DNA of 13,099 nt from Ectocarpus siliculosus (GCA_000310025.1 FN649739.1:2050988-2064086); one strand, 5' to 3'; shown: positions 1 to 8,867, counted from the stretch's first letter. Translations and numbers: made by a program. Notes: generated by a model not told the origin, from the sequence alone.

Positions 1-598
1 TTTTTTTGGGAAAAAATTTTAAAAAAAAAGGGCCCCCCCCCCGGGTTTTTCCTTTGGGGGGGGGGTTTTTTTTTTTGGGAAAAATTTTTTAAAAAAAAAG
101 GGGTTTTTTTTGGGGGTTGAAAAAAGGGGTTGGGTTTTTTTTTTTTTTTTTTTTTTTTGGGGGAAAAAAAAAGGGGGGGGGGGGGATTTTTTTTGGGGGG
201 GGGGGGAAACCTTTTTTCCGGGAAGGGGGGGGTTTGGCTTCCGTTTTTTTAAAATTGGTTAAAATTTTTGGGGGGGGGTTAAAAGGGTTTTTTATTTTTT
301 TTGGGGGGGAAGGCCCAAAAAAAAAATTTTTTTTTTGGGGGGTTTTTTTTTTTGGAAAGGGAAAAAAAAAAAAGTTGGGGGACCCTTTTGGGGGGGGGGG
401 GGGCCCTTTTTTTGGGTTTGGGGAAATTTTTCGGGGGTTTTTTTTTTTGGGTTTGGGGGGGTTGGTTGGGGGGGAAACCGGGGGTTTTTTTTCCGGTTTT
501 TTGGGGGGGGGGGGTTTATGGTTAAAAGGTTTGGGGAAAAAAAAAAAGGGGTCCCCCCCCCCCCCCCCCCCCCCCCCCGCCCGGAGGAAAAATGGGGT
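1..598. other. Homopolymer-run artefact at the contig end
   Basis: Almost every base sits in a run of two or more identical bases. Long T, G, A and C runs alternate, including one C run at about 553-578, and there is no codon structure. The texture changes abruptly to ordinary sequence near 595-605. This pattern is typical of a low-quality long-read end or a failed consensus rather than of any biological repeat. Long open frames across it encode only G/F/K or P/K/F and are meaningless. No gene should be called here. Confidence 0.85.
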
Positions 599-702
599 AC
601 CTAGGTGTTCAAATATTTTTCGTACCCTTGGCCAATCTACCAAAATGACACGATCAGTGGTCAAACAAAACGACCTGTGTGTGAGGCACACGTGTTCATT
701 AT

Positions 703-1044
703 TGACGTCAGAAATTGTTCAGCAGGTCCTTCGTGCAGTGTAAAAGGCGACGTCAGTCGTGTCCCGGTGTAGCGGTCCATAGTGTCACGAGCTATGACAC
801 TCGCTGTTCAGGGTATCGCCGCTAAACCTCGTTTGCGGTTATGGACCGCCAAACAAACCGGGAGGCTCAATAATAGCGGAGGTTTAATGTTGGTTATGAA
901 CCGCAATTCCCGGAAAAAGGCCATTTTTTGCACAAAACATGAGCAACGTCGTAAGCTTATCTTGGTAGGGTCATGCATGTGTCTCATTGTAGCAGCCGAA
1001 CCATAAATATGGATGTTGTGTATGGAGTAGATGTTTATATAAGG
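703..1044 (+). promoter_or_regulatory. Promoter-like block: CRE palindrome and TATA box
   Basis: A perfect CRE palindrome (TGACGTCA) lies at 703-710, and a second GACGTCA half-type site lies at 749-755. A TATA-like element (TATATAAGG) is at 1036-1044. CRE plus TATA is a familiar arrangement for a polymerase II promoter on the plus strand, and such combinations also occur in LTRs. No gene is recognised downstream, so this may belong to a mobile element or be chance. Confidence 0.2.
781..904. repeat. Cluster of short palindromes, including GGTTAT-nn-ACCGC
   Basis: AGTGTCA (781-787) pairs with TGACACT (795-801). GCGGT (835-839) pairs with ACCGC (845-849) around a TATGG loop. The motif GGTTATGGACCGC at 837-849 recurs as GGTTATGAACCGC at 892-904 and as GGTTATTTACCGC at 2661-2673, all in the same orientation. 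The flanks are also similar, with GCTAAAC or GCCAAAC nearby. These look like pieces of a dispersed repeat family; its identity is unknown. Confidence 0.45.
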
Positions 1045-1146
1045 AAGACAAGACAGCATACATTGCTGCATTTCAATGGACGAGAACACAATAAAATGTT
1101 TGTTCTGCTTTCTGGACTGTTTTGTTCACGTCGTACACTGCTTTCT

Positions 1147-1319
1147 ATGGGAGCACAAAGTTGCGAAAAAAAGTCAAAGTTTCCAAACTTTTCTCGCAAC
1201 GTTCTTCATGTACGCTCTTTATGGGAGCAAAGAGTTGCGCCACAAAGCTTTTGAAACTTTTGCTTTGGACAAAAATCGCGCGATTTGGAGCAAAGTTCGT
1301 GGATTTTTCTCGCCACGAA
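1147..1319 (+). repeat. Three diverged tandem hairpin units
   Basis: Three related units start with GGGAGCACAAAGTTGCG at 1149, GGGAGCAAAGAGTTGCG at 1223 and GGAGCAAAGTTCGTG at about 1287. Each start is followed by a fold-back sequence. In unit 1, GTTGCGA (1160-1166) pairs with TCGCAAC (1194-1200), enclosing a second stem AAAGTTT/AAACTTT. In unit 2, CAAAGC pairs with GCTTTG inside GCGC/GCGC. In unit 3, TTCGTGG (1296-1302) pairs with CCACGAA (1313-1319). The arm sequences differ between units but still pair, so the fold rather than the primary sequence seems to be kept. Confidence 0.55.
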
Positions 1320-1620
1320 GGTGTCGAACCAAGTTACACGGCGAGACTTCCGCCAATCCACGTCAAGCACGTACCCCTACCACAAACAAACGTAGACCCC
1401 CTCTCCAGCTTCGATTGGAAGGCACCGTTGTTCACCGATATCTCGACGGATACTAAACGAGATGCCTCATGAATGTATCTGGAAGGAGGTAATGTCTTGG
1501 GCTGTTGGGTAATGCCAAGGTTTGGTACCGTGAGGCGCCGAATGTGACGGGAATTTTTTTTTGTGTTGGACGCACAACCATCAACGGCCGCGAGATTTTT
1601 TACCGCCACGGGTTCGGTTT

Positions 1621-1975
1621 TCCACCGGTAACTTTCCGAAGGAGGAAGCAGCAGCATTTGTACCAAGGCCACTCCGCGGGAGGTAGCTCTCTGCCCCATC
1701 TTGCATGCCCAACGTGGGGTACCGTGGGGTATCGTGCGCGTCGGGAAAATGTTTTGGTTGATCCTAAAACACCCACGTCAGAGAGGGGTTGGTTCAGGTG
1801 TGCGGGGATTGTGTGCTCATGGTTTAGTGTTCCAGCGATAACTTTTCGGAGGAGAAGGTAACAGCAACAGCAATGCCACTCCGAGGGAGGTAGCTCTACC
1901 CAGCTTCTTTCTGGTGCCAGGTTAGATGCCTTGGGGTGTCGTGCATGTGGAGAAAAACGGTTGCAAGTACCCTCT
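1621..1975. repeat. Diverged direct duplication, about 208-bp period
   Basis: The block from 1621 (TCCACCGGTAACTTTCCGAA, then a GCAGCAGC stretch, CCACTCCG and GGGAGGTAGCTCT) recurs from 1831 (TCCAGCGATAACTTTTCGGA, CAGCAACAGC, CCACTCCG, GGGAGGTAGCTCT). The sequence after each copy is also related (GGGGTATCGTGCGCGT against GGGGTGTCGTGCATGT). Part of a third, older copy may start near 1505 (GTACCGTGAGGCGCC). There is no coding potential that I recognise. It lies inside the candidate foldback element. Confidence 0.5.
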
Positions 1976-2083
1976 CGCGCACGCTCTGGCCGGTTTCTTC
2001 GCGGTGTGGTATGAAAGGGGTGTGCCTACTTCTCGACAACAAAAAGGTCACGCCTCCGCGTTCCGCCAGTCCCGTTAAGAAAA

Positions 2084-2181
2084 CTTCCTTGGCCCCATAG
2101 TGAGCGTGCAACAAAAGTGTTACTGCAAAAGTCCCCCGACCAAACGTTGACAAAAAAAAAATCGCAACTTTGTGCTCCCAT
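2084..2181 (-). repeat. Inverted copy of the hairpin repeat
   Basis: On the minus strand this reads as two units of the family seen at 1147-1319. The first matches the left copy exactly for 20 bases. The second starts TATGGGGCCAAGGAAG. The sequence between them still aligns loosely with the left copy (GTCAACGTTT against GTCAAAGTTT, CACGCTCACTATGGGG against TACGCTCTTTATGGGA). It is the right-hand partner of the candidate foldback element. Confidence 0.5.
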
Positions 2182-2619
2182 GAAAGGCTGTGTCAGAGTG
2201 CGCGAAGCGTGTTGTCCTATAAGCATTTTGTTGTTTCCCGCGTGCAGCTGTACAGCGCGGGTTGGCTTCTTGCGCGTGCCTGGCGCTAGAAAGCCACCAC
2301 CTTTTTGCGCATGGTTGGGTGGATTTGAGATGCATGGGGAGGTCTGCGCCGTCTTGGTTTCACATGAATGGCAAACGTGGTGCATCTCACTGCCATCCGG
2401 ATCCTCCACCTCCCCATACACGTTGTGCATGCTAGCACCACAACCACCTTTTGTGCGCGATTGGACCCAGTGTAGCATCTGGAACGTTGCGCAACTCTGC
2501 ATCCGAGCACCGCATGGTGGTCATGTCTCCTTCGCTATATGTGCTGTGAGTGTGTGCAAGCGCAAGGACGCGGGGGGTTTCCGCAAAAAACGCTATATAT
2601 TGGCGGCTGAAAACAGCTC

Positions 2620-2700
2620 CAATAACCGCTTTTGGGGCACGACCGTTATTCATAATTAGCGGTTATTTACCGCTAAACTGGGGTGTAGCCGTGCCACGAA
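2620..2700. repeat. Nested palindromes around an AGCGGT/ACCGCT hairpin
   Basis: TTAGCGGT (2656-2663) pairs with ACCGCTAA (2669-2676) around a five-base loop: eight perfect pairs. Further out, GGCACG near 2635-2641 pairs with CGTGCC near 2689-2696. An upstream AATAACCGC at about 2619-2627 is the inverse of GCGGTTATT (2659-2667). The core motif is shared with the cluster at 781-904. The block may form a cruciform or be the end of a dispersed repeat. Confidence 0.45.
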
Positions 2701-2936
2701 ATTCTGGAACCGCTATTCAGGGCGTCCAATTAAACAGGGTACCAGTAAACCGGGATCACGACTGCAATTACCCAACTTTACGATTCTAGTCGTAGACTAG
2801 CTTAGAGGGCGAGTCCATTGCTTGGTTTTGTCTTCCCCCCATGATACAGCAACAACGGTGTTGTTACAGACTACTACTACACGAATGACCGCAGGGCAGC
2901 GCGAGTTACTACATACACATCATCATTGGATCTCAC
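2677..2936 (-). other. Start of helicase intron 1; no further exon seen
   Basis: A clear GTGAGA donor follows the helicase exon, with its G at 2936. Reading on towards lower coordinates on the minus strand, I find no stretch with helicase motifs III to VI, either here or anywhere down to position 600. The intron either exceeds 2.3 kb and runs through the repeats to its left, or the gene is broken. Confidence 0.4.
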
Positions 2937-3422
2937 CTCATCGAAAACAACAACCTGAAAGCACGCCCACGCGAGGAGGGCAGGTTCTTTGCCTTGTGCA
3001 GCGCCGAAAGCATCCGGGGTTGCCACGAGCACGTCGAACGACTTCTTCTGCAACTCGTCTCCACCCCTCAGCTGTGCTATCCTGCTGTGGAAAGTCCATG
3101 CGCGGAGGGCTTTCGCTTGCTGCTCCACCAGGGGGCGCGTCGGCACGAGGAAGAGCGCACGAGGGGGGCGCTGTTTGATGACCTCGGCGGCGATGATGGT
3201 CTTGCCTGAGCCGGTTGGCAGCACCACCAAAGTGTTCTCTCCCTCGCATGCGCTCGCAATTCTCGATTGATAGGGACGGAGTGTTCTTTCCGGGCTGGAT
3301 GCCGGAGGAATGCTGTGGATGGAAGACGCCTCGGATGTTTCCGAGGGCGGCGCGTTGGTCTCGGATCTCAGGGCCCGCGCCCGAGTCATGCTGCGAGTTT
3401 GCACTCGGTCCAAGTGAGGCAT
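2937..3422 (-). CDS. SF2 DExD/H helicase, first exon (Dicer/RIG-I/FANCM type), partial
   Basis: This is the first coding exon (162 residues) of a superfamily 2 helicase that would unwind or translocate along RNA or DNA using ATP. A basic, Ser-rich N-terminus (residues 1-45) leads to LRPYQ (48-52), motif I LPTGSGKT (68-75, Walker A), motif Ia VPTRPLVEQQ (93-102), TPDAF (135-139) and the start of motif II, VVFDE (158-162). The exon stops after Glu162 at a GTGAGA donor, so the last two residues of the DExH box must come from the next exon, which I cannot find. The ATG at 3422 has A at -3 and an in-frame TAG six codons upstream, which supports this start. The spacing of motifs resembles Dicer N-terminal helicases, RIG-I-like proteins and Hef/FANCM; one exon cannot separate these. 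It shares its upstream region with the divergent PC4 gene. Confidence 0.75.
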
Positions 3423-3953
3423 GGTGCAGAACCCGCTCTAATATTCTTGTTCCAACGGCGCGGGGGTGGGCAAGCGCGCGGTGCGCTGTATCTACCGCAG
3501 AACGCTGCTCCTGTTTGTGCGCAATCGGCAGCAACGTGGCAGCCCCGGACGCCTGGAATAGCTACAGCGTTCACGTGGCTGAGAGCGATGGCTAGCGCGA
3601 ACAAGCTGGGCGTTGTATGTATGTAGACGCACAAGCGCCCGGCCCAAGAGCGAACGACCTGGACTCCTGGACATACATGTGTGGAGAAAGATCTACCGAA
3701 AGATCCAGAACCACAATGAGAACCAAAGTGGGGGGTGGATGAAGCGGATGATATTTATTGTTTTTCCCTTCGCCGATCCCCCTCACGACTTTACTTTCTA
3801 TTTGACTCAGCACTCTGTCTCCTCTCCATTTGTGCAGGTATAGTGGAGTCAGCGCTGTTCAAACCTCTGCTGTTCGCGCACGGTAGCACCCTCAACAAGA
3901 AGTCAGGCGAGATAGAGAGTAGAGAGAAAAAGAGCAAAGCCCACACGTCAGGG
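3423..3953. promoter_or_regulatory. Shared intergenic region between divergent helicase and PC4 genes
   Basis: The two start codons are head to head and 531 bp apart, so both promoters and 5' UTRs must lie here unless there are upstream non-coding exons. I see no strong TATA box in a convincing position for either gene. The half near the helicase (3423-3600) is GC-rich. The half near PC4 contains an AT-rich patch around 3750-3770. No known operator could be assigned. Confidence 0.4.
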
Positions 3954-6900
3954 ATGCCGAAGCGCAAGGCCGACGAGGTGAGATCGCACGGGGATCGATT
4001 GTAAATGGCACGCAACATCGATTTTTCAAAATCCCACACCATAACGATCTTGCTTGTTTGCTTCATCTCCACACCTTTCCACATGCACAGATCGACATCA
4101 GTTTTCTAAAAGCGCTGTCATAGAGCAACACTCGTGCTCTAGAGAAGCGCTTGAGCCTCGACGTTGCTGGAGTCTGGGAAATATTTCCACATGTACACAA
4201 GCACGGCGGGTTCTCTGCCAGGCCATAATTTTTGAACGCTTGTTTCTTTGAAGAGCGCTGATACACTTGACAATCGGTGACGTCTTGACCTTCAGCAAGT
4301 GCTCCCTCATGACTTGAAGCGACGAACAGCAACACTGTAAAACCAGGACCTTCATGGGACCTTCATGGGCGCATGAAAGAGAGAGAGGGTTCGCAAGGAA
4401 GAAATGCTGCTGGTGCTTCGGTCCTGAGACATGTCTTGCGTTTGCTACGCAAGATACCACCCCCTCTCAAAGCGATTCAAATTTTAATTTTACTCAAATC
4501 CCTCCGCAACTATAACAAAGAGTAAGAGTGTCGACAGGGCAACGGGAGATGAGATTGATTGCTTCAGGAAGCCCCCCGTCTCAAGAGGTTTGTAAATATA
4601 GCAACGACTGGATGTGCGTACATTGCGTGTTAACGCGGCACTGTAGTAATTACGATCTGCGTAGGGCAAAGCAGCGATCCTGAATCGTGCACGAGGCGCG
4701 AGGCGGATGTAGACACAACAGAGAGCTCAGGGAGAGAAAGCATGGGGACCGCAAACTGCCACCATGCCCATGCGAACCCTTTGGATGCGTACCCGTCATC
4801 CACGGGGGGGGGGGGGGTACCACCACACGTCCGTAAATTCCTATCGCGGTGAATGCTCGATCGAGGAGAAAGCAAGCATAGTGTTTTTCTCTCGACTCTA
4901 CAGCAGTAGTGGTTGTCACTGTCACTTCCAGCGGAACGTTAGCCCATCCGTCAATGATGCAGTTCCGATTCATGTCTGCGTTCGACGCACACAGCGAACA
5001 CCGCCGCCCTGCTTCGTTTCACCTTCGCTACAACTTCTTCTGTCATTGCAAAACGTTTGGGACTGCTGTTCGTAAATTAATTCAACCCGCGAAAGGAGGG
5101 GTCCGGGGGAGAAGAAGAGGAGAGGGGGGCCACCACCACCGACGACGGCGAGACTGTGAGAGATTGAATGGCTGTCGTTGTTCCTGTGCTGTTTGTCTTG
5201 TTGGCGTCTGGTGCCTGTGCATGGGCTCCTCCTGTTTTCCCCGTGTCTTTTCATGCATGCGTAGGTTCCGTTGGCGCGGAACAACGCGCCAGTTAGTCGT
5301 CGTCCTCGTTGCTTTCGCTTTCGCACCCGCTCAGGCTGTGTTGATACAGAACAAAGCGCCAATTGGTTGTCGGCGTCATTGTTGTTGTCGTCACGTTAGC
5401 ACGCGTTACCACCTCTTGCAAGTAACTTGTGCTAGCCGCACAGGTCCAATTGGCGGGGACGCTTTCCGTGGTAGCAGGCTGTCCGCCGAAAAAGGTTACA
5501 CACGTGTGTGAAAGAATAGAATTCGAAGATTTAAGCGTGTGAGGAGTTGGGACCGCCTATTCGGGGTCACGCTGAAAAGCACGCCATAATCACACCCTTC
5601 CCCCAGTCATGCCTTAGTATTTTTTCCTTGCTGTCGTGTCGACTTTAGTCTATGTTGACACAAGCTTCGCCATTTGCCCGCTGTAATCTAGACAGGAACG
5701 TTGTCTCCATTGTCATGGACGGTGACGGATGGGTCACAAGACCACCAGAGGGGAAAAAAGTAAACACCAGCGTCGCCTGCTTGATGCCACTTTGAAGTCT
5801 GGCACTGCATGCTGGTGACCCCCGTCCTCCTCGACTTGGTGCGCACATATATGTATCCATTTGTTTTCAACTCACCAAACGCGGTAGGGGAAGAGAAGTT
5901 CCGCGAACACCGGTGCTGCAGCCGGTAGCAGCAGCGGCAGCAGCAGCAAGAAAGCGAAGAAGCAGAGCGATGGCTCCGGCGTCAGCAACAAGATAGAGGT
6001 GTGTGGGATAGGTCTGTTCTCGAAACGGTTCGGCTTCGGCGTTGTTGACGGCCCGGGCTGGCGTTGTTATTTTTGCCTTGTCTGAGGATCCTTTTTTCTT
6101 TTTTTTTTCTTCCAAAAAAGATGAATCTCCATCCGCAGATATGGTGCTTTGTTTGTCTCTCGCTGCCAGAGCTTTTTCGTGCCCCTCTGTCTGTCTCTCG
6201 CCACAAACAACGAGCTTCATTGATGCTCATCAAACACTCGGAAAGCCTGTCCTTCCTCTCTATTTATCTCTCTGTGCTCCCCCTCCCCCATTCTTCCTGG
6301 CGCCAATGACGATCCCAGTACCGAACTTGCCCTACGGTAGGTAGATGTCATTTTTGTACTCTCCACCCGTACCCTATCTGTCCCCGCCCTCTCCTTTACC
6401 TCTTATCACAATTTCTACCAGAACCCTTTCGTAAGTGCCTAGTTTTGGTGCGCGGCCCCTCCCTTGGAAGATGTCATCGGTCGACCGGGAGATTTTCATT
6501 CCAACCTACACTGTATGCAGAAGTTTCCTTTCAATGTAAAATGGCCAGTCCGAAAACTTCGGGCACCTTTCCTCTTATCTTTGTGTTTTTCTATTTCAAA
6601 GACTCTGGTTGTTGTGCCGAGCCCTGAAACCCTGTCTCCCCCTCCTTTTCTTCCCGTGGTGCGCCGCGATTCCCCAAAGCTCGGCAACAAGAAGTTCGTG
6701 GACGTGCGTGAGTTTAAGGGCAAGATTTACGTGGACATCCGTGAGTACTACGAGAAGGACGGGGAGATGAGGCCCGGGAAGAAGGGCATCTCGCTTTCCA
6801 CGGAACACTGGGAGGTGCGCGAGACATCAAAGACGCGTCCTCTTCGTCGATTTTTTTTTTGCCATTGTTGGTCTCTGTCGTTGTTGGCTGCATTGTTTTG

Positions 6901-7682
6901 TCGTGGGTGCTTGTCGTCGGTGTCGCCACCGTCGGTTTTTGTTGCCATTGTTGTTTTCTGCGTTTCGCTGCAATGCTGTCGTGGGTGTTGGGTGGTCTCC
7001 TTGGCGTTAAAACGTGCCAGCAGTGTTACCCGCTCGCTATACAATAATATACCATGGTAGACCCAGACGGTATGCTGCTGCGAGTTTTTTTTAGCGGTGC
7101 AAACAACGGTCAACATGCAGGTTTTGTCGAAACATCGAGATTGTCCACTCGTTTGTTCTTGAATGTAAAATGTTTCATTCAACTCCACGTGCTCGTGCTG
7201 TTGAGGTACATCAACACACACATCTACAGCAGCAGTGTGTTTTGTCCCTCTACAAGACTGACGTATTTCCATTGGCCCGCTAGCGCGGACGGTCGACGCG
7301 TCTCAGCGGAAGGAGCTCGCGCGCACGCGGTGACTAGAAATCATGCTCGGGTCTTGTTGTACGGCTATCAGACGGACGTCTTGTCATTGGTCGGCCGGCT
7401 TAAGTAAAGACACGGGTACAGGCGCACCAACCTGTGAGCACGCGTGTGCACTGCTATCGGCACGAATGCGGGTTGTAGCCCCTTCTTGTCTCCCAGTTGT
7501 TGGACGCTGGCATCGAAACGAGAATCAACGAATGACGTTGCATTTTTATTTTTGATGATGGTGGTGCGTGTCTTTCGTCTTGTTGTTTATTGTTTGTTTA
7601 TCGCGGCCATCCATCCGCCCGTCAGGTGCTCAAGGAGAACATGGACGACATCAACGCAAAGGTCGAAGAGCTAAGCGGTTGA
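3954..7682 (+). CDS. PC4/Sub1 transcriptional coactivator, five exons
   Basis: PC4/Sub1 binds single-stranded and melted DNA and helps RNA polymerase II initiate transcription. Exons: 3954-3977, 5888-5998, 6521-6535, 6680-6814 and 7626-7682, all joined in phase 0, giving 113 residues (human PC4 has 127). The protein opens MPKRKADE, followed by a Ser/Lys-rich tail (residues 9-45, with a Ser-Gly run and KKAKK), like the regulatory tail of PC4. The C-terminal domain spans FNLGNKKF (49-56), VREFKGK (59-65), VDIREYYEKDGEM (68-80), RPGKKGISLS (81-90), the EHW turn and the helix VLKENMDDINAKVEEL. Phe62, Lys63, Lys65 and Arg71 align with DNA-contacting residues of human PC4; Tyr74 replaces human Trp89, as in plant homologues. 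The frame is open upstream of 3954, but family members begin MPK, so I chose this ATG. The 15-nt exon is the least certain part. Nuclear location is inferred. Confidence 0.85.
3978..5887 (+). other. PC4 intron 1 (1910 bp)
   Basis: The donor is GTGAGA and the acceptor CGGTAG. Nothing in the intron looks like a gene. It holds an exact 11-bp tandem pair GGACCTTCATG (4346-4367), a 14-base G run (4804-4817), a 7-bp hairpin TGGCGCG/CGCGCCA (5272-5291) and a weak two-copy repeat (GAACAACGCGCCAGTTAG against GAACAAAGCGCCAATTGG, about 69 bp apart). Long open frames on both strands show no family resemblance. Confidence 0.65.
5999..6520 (+). other. PC4 intron 2 (522 bp), with a possible optional microexon
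   Basis: The donor is GTGTGT. The acceptor TATGCAG follows a T/C-rich stretch. A T-rich block lies at about 6090-6115. A candidate 18-nt phase-0 microexon sits at 6319-6336 between a CCCAG acceptor, preceded by a long pyrimidine tract, and a good GTAGGT donor. It would add six residues (YRTCPT) ahead of KFPFN. Nothing in the PC4 family requires it, so it is left out of the main model. Confidence 0.5.
6536..6679 (+). other. PC4 intron 3 (144 bp), stop-free in the coding frame
   Basis: The donor is GTAAAA, the only donor here without G at +3. The acceptor is CCAAAG after a strong pyrimidine tract (about 6633-6656). The length is a multiple of three, and the coding frame stays open, so retention would insert 48 residues between FPFN and LGNKK. 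Splicing is preferred because it restores the F-x-LG spacing seen before the first beta-strand of PC4 and Sub1. Confidence 0.6.
6815..7625 (+). other. PC4 intron 4 (811 bp)
   Basis: The donor is GTGCGC, directly after the codons for Trp-Glu. The acceptor is CCCGTCAG. Joining the flanks gives HWE-VLKEN, matching the PC4 C-terminal helix. The interior is T/G-rich near the donor (6845-7000), and no gene-like feature is seen in it. Confidence 0.75.
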
Positions 7683-8180
7683 CGAGCACAAGTGGGAAGA
7701 AATGAAGAGGGGGATATGCAGAGGGGAAAGGGGATTAGAGGGGTAGCGATGGGGTGGGGGGGGTCCCGTTCGCTCTGCCGCATCCGGCGAACCCCTCCCG
7801 CTACAGCCTTCCTCCTTGCAGTCCCCCCCCGCCCTCCCTGAATGTATTGTGTCTCCAGCGACAACCAACGCGTGTGTAGAGTACTGTAGAATTGTATCAT
7901 ACTGATCTCGATGGCGTTTTTTTACCCCAACTTGTGTGTCCGTGCCGTTCGCCCGACTCGATGGACGAGCAAAGCATCTACATATCTGAGTGTGTGTTCG
8001 GAGAGACAAGGGGTGGGGCGAACACGGTATGGATAGTAGACGGGTGGGGTGGTGACTGGTGCAGAAGGCGCACCAGAGCGCACCCACCCCGTTTGAATAC
8101 CTGGAGACAGGTAGGCACCGAAAGAAGGATGTGTCTTTCAGCGACTCAGTGGCAAAAACATCGACCCATTTGTAGCACCT

Positions 8181-8410
8181 AACAAGCACCCCCCCTCCGG
8201 TTGGGGTTTTTGGCTAGGGCTTGGGTCAAGTCGCAACAGCGAGACCCTTTGCAGGACTTCCCAAAGGCACGCCGAACAGGGGGCTGGGGCTAGCGTCAGG
8301 CTTTTGGGTAGGGGTTCAGTGGCGACAGCGACCCTTTGTAGGACCTTCGAAAGGCACGCCGACCAAGCACCCACACCTGCCTCCGGTTGACGCTGGGGCT
8401 GAGGGTCGAG
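8181..8410. repeat. Diverged tandem repeat, about 88-bp unit
   Basis: The block at 8231-8278 (GCAACAGCGAGACCCTTTG, then GGACTTCCCAAAGGCACGCC) recurs at 8320-8363 (GCGACAGCGACCCTTTG, then GGACCTTCGAAAGGCACGCC). The flanks repeat too: CTCCGGTTGGGG near 8195 and CTCCGGTTGACG near 8382, GGGCTAGC and GGGCTGAG. So there are two full units and part of a third, well diverged. Confidence 0.55.
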
Positions 8411-8867
8411 GCGCCAGTCAGAGTCGTAGCGCGTCGCCCGGAAACCTATGGCATGCCTTGATTGCCTCCAACACAACACTGCACGGTGACGTTTATCATT
8501 CATTCGGCCTGTCCTGGCGTGTATTCCCAAGCGCCGGGCGCACCATGCCGTACGCCTGGGCAACAGTGTCTTGTTTGAATCAACATGTGCGTTGTCTCTT
8601 ATCGCCCGAAGCGGAAATGAGAACCCGAGCCGCGGACACTTGGAAGCTCGTGTGCATACACACTAGGTGGTCGTGTGCGTTCGTGCATCGTAGTGTTTGT
8701 GTCTTTCTGAGGGGGCCCGTGGTGCGCGTCCTTTGCCCGGGGAGGTCACGGCAACCCCTTGACCCACCGACATCTTGTACGTTTTTTTCCCTCGAGTCAG
8801 TCCCGGTTTTTGAACTAGCCGGCCGTTTTCCGAAAAACCTCTGCATCGACCGAGTGTTGGTCAAGGA

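Larger units (their letters stand above)
1147..2181. mobile_element. Possible foldback-type element with inverted repeat ends
   Basis: The hairpin repeat at 1147-1166 has a 20-base exact inverted copy at 2162-2181. A weaker second inverted unit (CTATGGGGCCAAGGAAG on the minus strand, 2100-2084) matches the second left unit. Sequence just outside both 20-mers is also loosely similar (ACACTGCTTTCT against ACACAGCCTTTC), so the inverted ends may reach further out. Inverted ends built of tandem sub-repeats resemble foldback or Mutator-like non-autonomous transposons. No transposase and no clear target-site duplication was found, so this is a structural inference. Confidence 0.35.

Noticed and set aside
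117-743. Long open frames on both strands through the first 700 bases
   Set aside because: The products are runs of G, F, K and P dictated by homopolymers; no codon structure or domain.
1285-1395. Second tRNA-like element on the minus strand (GGTTCGACACC at 1330-1320)
   Set aside because: The box B match is perfect, but no box A is found at the right distance and no cloverleaf can be drawn.
2117-2659. Plus-strand open frame of 180 codons
   Set aside because: It runs across repeat sequence, has no family resemblance, and its start lies within the inverted hairpin repeat.
4909-5511. Plus-strand open frame of 200 codons in PC4 intron 1
   Set aside because: Cys- and Arg-rich with no recognisable domain, lying inside a well-supported intron and including simple repeats.
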